Source: Roseococcus sp.
GTDB taxonomy: Bacteria; Pseudomonadota; Alphaproteobacteria; Acetobacterales; Acetobacteraceae
Length of the DNA: 46,192 bases
Direction: 5' to 3'
NCBI RefSeq assembly: GCF_019747315.1
Contig: NZ_JAIEQY010000217.1
Location: 1-46,192, forward strand
Positions 42,787 through 46,192 of the stretch are shown here, in pieces. Within the stretch, counting starts at the first letter, position 1. The number at the start of each line of letters is the position of its first letter. The translations under genes were made by a program, and so were the position numbers. Below the pieces are notes generated by a model, which had not been told where the DNA came from, did no database searches, and was given only the letters and a program-made list of their open reading frames with translations.

Positions 42787-42822
42787 CAGGGGCCTGAGGC
42801 CCCTGCCGCCGGAGGCCCTTTT
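42787..42822 (-). terminator. 3'-end repeat copy 3 (after aspartate aminotransferase gene)
   Basis: On the minus strand the 18-mer AAAAGGGCCTCCGGCGGC (42822 down to 42805) begins 15 bases after the aminotransferase stop. It is followed by the hairpin AGGGGCC-TCA-GGCCCCT (42804-42788). The layout matches copy 2 after tamB, including a following GACCCC. It probably terminates the aminotransferase transcript just before the GNAT gene. Confidence 0.75.
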
Positions 42823-42837
42823 GCCTCTCCTTCGGCA

Positions 42838-44040
42838 TCAGGAGAGCCCGCGGCAGAACTCCTGGATGCGGCCCATGGCTTCGCGCAGGCTCGCCATATC
42901 CGTCGCGTAGCTGATGCGGATATAGGGCGACATGCCATAGGCCGCGCCCTGGACGACGCCGACATGCGCCTCCTCCAGCAGGGCCAGGGCGAAATCCGTG
43001 TCGCTGTTGATCTTCGTGCCGGCCTTGCTGGTCTTGCCCAGCACGCCCGAGACATTGGGGAAGACGTAGAAGGCGCCCTCGGGGCGGTGGCAGACGATGC
43101 CGGGGGCCTGGTTCAGCGCATCCACCACGAAGTCCCGGCGGATGCGGTATTCGGCCGCGCGCTCCTTCACCAATTCCTGCGGTCCGTCCAGCGCGGCGGC
43201 GGCGGCGGCCTGGCCAATGGAAGAGACGCCCGAAGTCGCCTGGCCCTGCATGTTGAACATGGCCTTGATCAGCGCCGCCGGCCCGCCGCAGAAGCCGATG
43301 CGCCAGCCGGTCATCGCATAGGTCTTGGAAGCGCCGTTGACCGTGAGAGTACGGTCGCGCAGAGCGGGCTCGACCTCGGCGATGGTGCAGAATTCGAAGC
43401 CGTCATAGACGAGGTGCTCATACATGTCGTCCGTCATCACCCAGACATGGGGGTGGCGGAGCAGGACATCGGCCAGCGCCTGCATCTCGGCGCGGGAGCA
43501 GGCGGCGCCGGTGGGGTTGTTGGGGAAGTTCAGCATCACCCACTTGGTCTTGGGCGTGATGGCCGCTTCCAGATCCTCGGGGCGGAGCTTGAAGCCGTTA
43601 TTCTGCGGGCAGGAGACGGTGACGGGAACGCCACCGGCCACCTTCGCCATATCGGCATAGCTGATCCAGTAGGGGGCGGGGATCACCACCTCATCGCCCG
43701 GGTCGAGCGTCGCCATCAGGGCGTTGTAGATGGATTGCTTGCCGCCGTTCGTGACGAGGATCTCGTCCGGCGTGAAGTCCAGCCCGTTGTCGCGCTTGAA
43801 CTTGCGGATGACGGCGGCCTTCATCGCGGCCGTGCCGCCCTGGGGCGGGTATTTCGTCTCGCCATTCAGGGCGGCCTTGTGGGCGGCCTCGATCGCGTGG
43901 CTGGGGGTGGCGAAATCCGGCTCGCCATTGCTCAGGCTGATGACGTTGATGCCCTTGGCCGCCAATTCGCGCGCCTTCATTCCCATGACCACGGAGGCGG
44001 AGACCTGGACATCGGCAAGGCGACTGGCGAGGGCGGGCAT
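42838..44040 (-). CDS. Aspartate aminotransferase (PLP-dependent, class I)
   Basis: A 400-residue cytoplasmic aminotransferase exchanging amino groups between aspartate and 2-oxoglutarate, in the Thermus/alphaproteobacterial I-gamma style. Features: INVISLSNGEPDFATP near the N-terminus, KYPPQGGTAAMKAAVIRKF, VTNGGKQSIYNALMA, NFPNNPTGAA (171-180), catalytic Lys239 in NGASKTYAMTGWRIGF, and the substrate-carboxylate Arg in SPYIRISYA. ATG 44040 is preceded by AAGGA at 7 bases. Length is standard. It diverges from accA across a 107-base gap. Confidence 0.94.
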   Translation of the reverse strand: MPALASRLADVQVSASVVMGMKARELAAKGINVISLSNGEPDFATPSHAIEAAHKAALNGETKYPPQGGTAAMKAAVIRKFKRDNGLDFTPDEILVTNGGKQSIYNALMATLDPGDEVVIPAPYWISYADMAKVAGGVPVTVSCPQNNGFKLRPEDLEAAITPKTKWVMLNFPNNPTGAACSRAEMQALADVLLRHPHVWVMTDDMYEHLVYDGFEFCTIAEVEPALRDRTLTVNGASKTYAMTGWRIGFCGGPAALIKAMFNMQGQATSGVSSIGQAAAAAALDGPQELVKERAAEYRIRRDFVVDALNQAPGIVCHRPEGAFYVFPNVSGVLGKTSKAGTKINSDTDFALALLEEAHVGVVQGAAYGMSPYIRISYATDMASLREAMGRIQEFCRGLS

Positions 44041-44147
44041 GGGGCATTCCTTGAAAAGGGTCCGCCGAAGTCTAGGCCGCGCGCCCCACCCCGCCAACCC
44101 GGCCCCCGGTTTTCGCGCGTGACGCTTTCCGCTAGACGCACCGAATC

Positions 44148-45104
44148 ATGCGCCATTTCCTCGATTTCGAAAAACCCATCGCCGAGCTGGAGGGCAAGGT
44201 CGAAGAGCTCCGCCGGGCGACCGATGCGGGCGGAATCGACGTGGCCGAGGAAGTCTCGAAGCTGCGGGACAAGGCGGAAAAACTGCTGGCCGCCACCTAT
44301 GCCAAGCTGACGCCCTGGCAGAAGGCCCAGGTGGCCCGCCACCCGGAACGCCCGAAATGCCTGGATTACGTGGGCGCGCTGATCGAGGAATGGACGCCGT
44401 TGGCCGGCGACCGCGCCTTCGCCGATGACGCCGCGGTGATCGGCGGGCTGGGGCGCTTCCGCGGGCGGGCGGTGGCGGTACTCGGCACCGAGAAAGGGCG
44501 CGACACCGAGACCCGCGTGAAGCACAATTTCGGCATGGCCAAGCCCGAAGGCTATCGCAAGGCACGCCGCATCATGGAGCTTGCGGGGCGCTTCGGCATG
44601 CCCATCCTCTCCTTCGTGGACACATCGGGCGCCTTTCCGGGGATCGAGGCCGAGGCGCGGGGCCAGGCGGAGGCGATTGCGCGCTCCATCGAGGCCGGGC
44701 TCTCCGCACCGGTGCCGTTTGTGGCAACCATCATCGGCGAGGGCGGTTCAGGCGGGGCCATCGCGCTGGCGGCGGCTGATCGGGTGCTGATGCTGGAACA
44801 TGCCATCTATTCGGTGATCAGCCCCGAGGGCTGCGCCTCCATCCTCTGGCGCGACGCGGCACTCGCCGCCCAGGCGGCCGAGGCGCTGAAGCTGACGGCC
44901 GAAGACCTCAAGCGCCTGGCCCTGATCGACGCCGTCATCACCGAGCCACTGGGCGGCGCGCATCGTGACCCCGGGGCCGCGATGGAGGCGGTGGGCGATT
45001 CCGTCTGGGGCGCGCTGGAGCCCTTACTCTCCCTGGATGGCGCCACGCTGAAGGCGAGGCGGCGGGAGAAGTTCCTGGAGATGGGCCGCAGCGCGGTGGC
45101 CTGA
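44148..45104 (+). CDS. accA: Acetyl-CoA carboxylase carboxyltransferase subunit alpha
   Basis: A 318-residue AccA of the heteromeric acetyl-CoA carboxylase, forming malonyl-CoA for fatty-acid synthesis together with AccD. Signatures: N-terminal MRHFLDFEKPIAELEGKVEE, LTPWQKAQVARHPERPK, GTEKGRDTETRVKHNFGM, PEGYRKARRIMELAGRF, SFVDTSGAFPGIEAEARGQA, IIGEGGSGGAIALAAADRVL and SVISPEGCASILWRDA. Length matches the family. This is the housekeeping carboxylase, separate from the dedicated acyl-CoA carboxylase at 21502-24640. Its stop shares one base with the next start (TGATG). Confidence 0.97.
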   Translation: MRHFLDFEKPIAELEGKVEELRRATDAGGIDVAEEVSKLRDKAEKLLAATYAKLTPWQKAQVARHPERPKCLDYVGALIEEWTPLAGDRAFADDAAVIGGLGRFRGRAVAVLGTEKGRDTETRVKHNFGMAKPEGYRKARRIMELAGRFGMPILSFVDTSGAFPGIEAEARGQAEAIARSIEAGLSAPVPFVATIIGEGGSGGAIALAAADRVLMLEHAIYSVISPEGCASILWRDAALAAQAAEALKLTAEDLKRLALIDAVITEPLGGAHRDPGAAMEAVGDSVWGALEPLLSLDGATLKARRREKFLEMGRSAVA

Positions 45105-46192
45105 TGGATCCCAAGGAAGCCCGCGCGGCGTTCTTCCGGGCCTTCCCGACCATCGGGATCGCGATCTTCGTCACGGCGATTGACCAGACCATCACGGCCA
45201 CCGCCCTGCCCGCCATGGCCGCGCAGTTCGGCGTGGTGGAGCGGATTTCCTGGGTGGTGGTGGCCTATCTGGTGGCGGCGACCATCGCGGCGCCGATCTT
45301 CGGGCGGCTGGGCGATGCCTATGGGCGGCGGCCCATGCTGTTCATCGCCTTCATCCTGCAAGGCCTGGGCATGCTGGCGGCGGGGCTGGCGCCGAGCTTC
45401 GAGGCGCTGCTGGCGGCGCGCGCGCTGCATGGCTTCGGCGGCGGCGCGCTGCTGACGCTGGCGATGGCGCTGATCGGCGAATCCGTGCCGGCGCGGGAGC
45501 GCGGGCGGTACCAGGCCTGGCTGGTGGCGTGCTTCATGGGGGCCTCGGCCGCCGGGCCGCTGGCGGGGGGGTGGCTGACGCAGCATCTGGGCTGGCGCTG
45601 GGTGTTCCTGGCGGGGCTGCCGCTGATCCTCGTCGGCTTCGCCATGGCCTGGCGGCTGCCCCGGCGCGGGCTGATGGGCGGGAGCTTCCGCTTCGACGCC
45701 GCGGGGACGGCGCTGTTCACCCTGTTCGTGGCACTTCTGCTGGCGATGCTGGACCGCGCGCAGCGGATGAACGCCGCGGATTTCGGCGTGGCGCTGGGGT
45801 TCGGCGTGCTGGGGGGCGTGGCACTTTGGGGGCTGCTGCGGGTGGAGCGGGTGGTGCCGGACCCGCTGCTGCCCCTGCCAGTGCTGACGGACCCGGTGAT
45901 CTGGCGGACCAATCTGCTGGCGGCCTGCGTCTCGGGCACCATGGTTTCGCTGATCTCCTTCCTGCCGCTCTATCTGAGCGTGGTGCGGGGCGTGCCGATT
46001 GCGACGGTGGGCGCCATGCTGCTGCCGATGAGCCTCGGCGGCGGGGTGGGGGCGCTGGCCTCCGGCACGTTCCTGGCGAAGACGGGGCGGAACATGCTGC
46101 TGCCCTCGCTCGGCCTCGTGCTGGCGACGGGGGTGCTCTGCGTGATGGCGTTCGGCGCGGGCAAGATTTCGTTGACCTGGTTCCCGTGGCTG
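45104..46192 (+). CDS. MFS drug transporter, DHA2 (EmrB/QacA) type (3' partial)
   Basis: The start ATG at 45104 overlaps the accA stop by one base, and the frame is open to the window edge (363 codons). The start reads MDPKEARAAFFRAFPTIGIA. Motifs of 14-helix proton-driven exporters: AIDQTITATALPAMAAQFG (the antiporter DxTIVNVALP-like motif in helix 1) and FGRLGDAYGRRPMLF (loop 2-3 motif A). It probably exports drugs or other small molecules across the inner membrane. The C-terminal half is missing from the window. Confidence 0.92.
   Translation, partial: MDPKEARAAFFRAFPTIGIAIFVTAIDQTITATALPAMAAQFGVVERISWVVVAYLVAATIAAPIFGRLGDAYGRRPMLFIAFILQGLGMLAAGLAPSFEALLAARALHGFGGGALLTLAMALIGESVPARERGRYQAWLVACFMGASAAGPLAGGWLTQHLGWRWVFLAGLPLILVGFAMAWRLPRRGLMGGSFRFDAAGTALFTLFVALLLAMLDRAQRMNAADFGVALGFGVLGGVALWGLLRVERVVPDPLLPLPVLTDPVIWRTNLLAACVSGTMVSLISFLPLYLSVVRGVPIATVGAMLLPMSLGGGVGALASGTFLAKTGRNMLLPSLGLVLATGVLCVMAFGAGKISLTWFPWL

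Noticed and set aside
1-46192. tRNA, rRNA, CRISPR arrays, insertion sequences
   Set aside because: None seen on reading: no transposase frame, no regularly spaced repeats and no recognisable RNA gene sequence.

Overview
The window is GC-rich, densely coded bacterial DNA. Several traits point to an alphaproteobacterium of the Acetobacteraceae, Roseomonas-like: very high GC, long antisense shadow frames, several Bug/TctC periplasmic binding proteins, a DcaP-type porin, a TamA/TamB pair and many 1-4 base gene overlaps (ATGA, GTGA, TGATG). The genus is inferred from gene content. I see no rRNA, tRNA, CRISPR array, insertion sequence or prophage structural gene. No gap between genes exceeds about 220 bases.

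Layout. 0-4.6 kb: the end of a Bug solute-binding protein, a chemoreceptor, a DinB-fold protein and glutaminase GlsA. 4.8-8.6 kb: envelope genes, namely a Rap1a/Tai-like secreted protein, a glycine-zipper lipoprotein, a DcaP porin and a patatin-like lipoprotein. 8.7-15.3 kb: an M20 dipeptidase, an AbgT-family transporter and two tandem SLC13/DASS permeases with internal RCK_C domains, which looks like a peptide/organic-anion uptake cluster. 15.3-16.6 kb: a 230-residue orphan protein and a convergent Yip1-family membrane protein. 16.7-24.6 kb: a deletion-remnant Bug gene, an amidase, and a minus-strand run of a three-subunit biotin-dependent acyl-CoA carboxylase, a Bug protein, a polysaccharide-deacetylase-fold protein and another Bug protein. 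24.7-33.5 kb: a divergent cluster of two LLM flavin monooxygenases, two ABC peptide-type binding proteins, an MFS transporter and an M20D amidohydrolase. 33.5-35.4 kb: a peptidoglycan amidase and a membrane protein. 35.6-41.0 kb: tamA-tamB. 41.1-46.2 kb: a ParE/RHH toxin-antitoxin pair, a double GNAT acetyltransferase, aspartate aminotransferase, accA and the start of a DHA2-type MFS exporter.

The most striking observation is the orphan at 15341-16033. It carries an FFTxxLxGC motif followed 15 residues later by a histidine. This matches, from memory, the Thr-Cys-His active site of Burkholderia lethal factor 1 (T88/C94/H106), and the Cys-to-His spacing of CNF1 (C866/H881). I propose a new member of the CNF1/BLF1 glutamine-deamidase superfamily in an environmental alphaproteobacterium.

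A second observation is an 18-base sequence (AAAAGGGCCTCCGGCGGC) found in three identical copies. Each lies 3-15 bases after a stop codon in the orientation of that gene, and two are followed by a strong hairpin. This looks like a dispersed repeat used as a transcription terminator.
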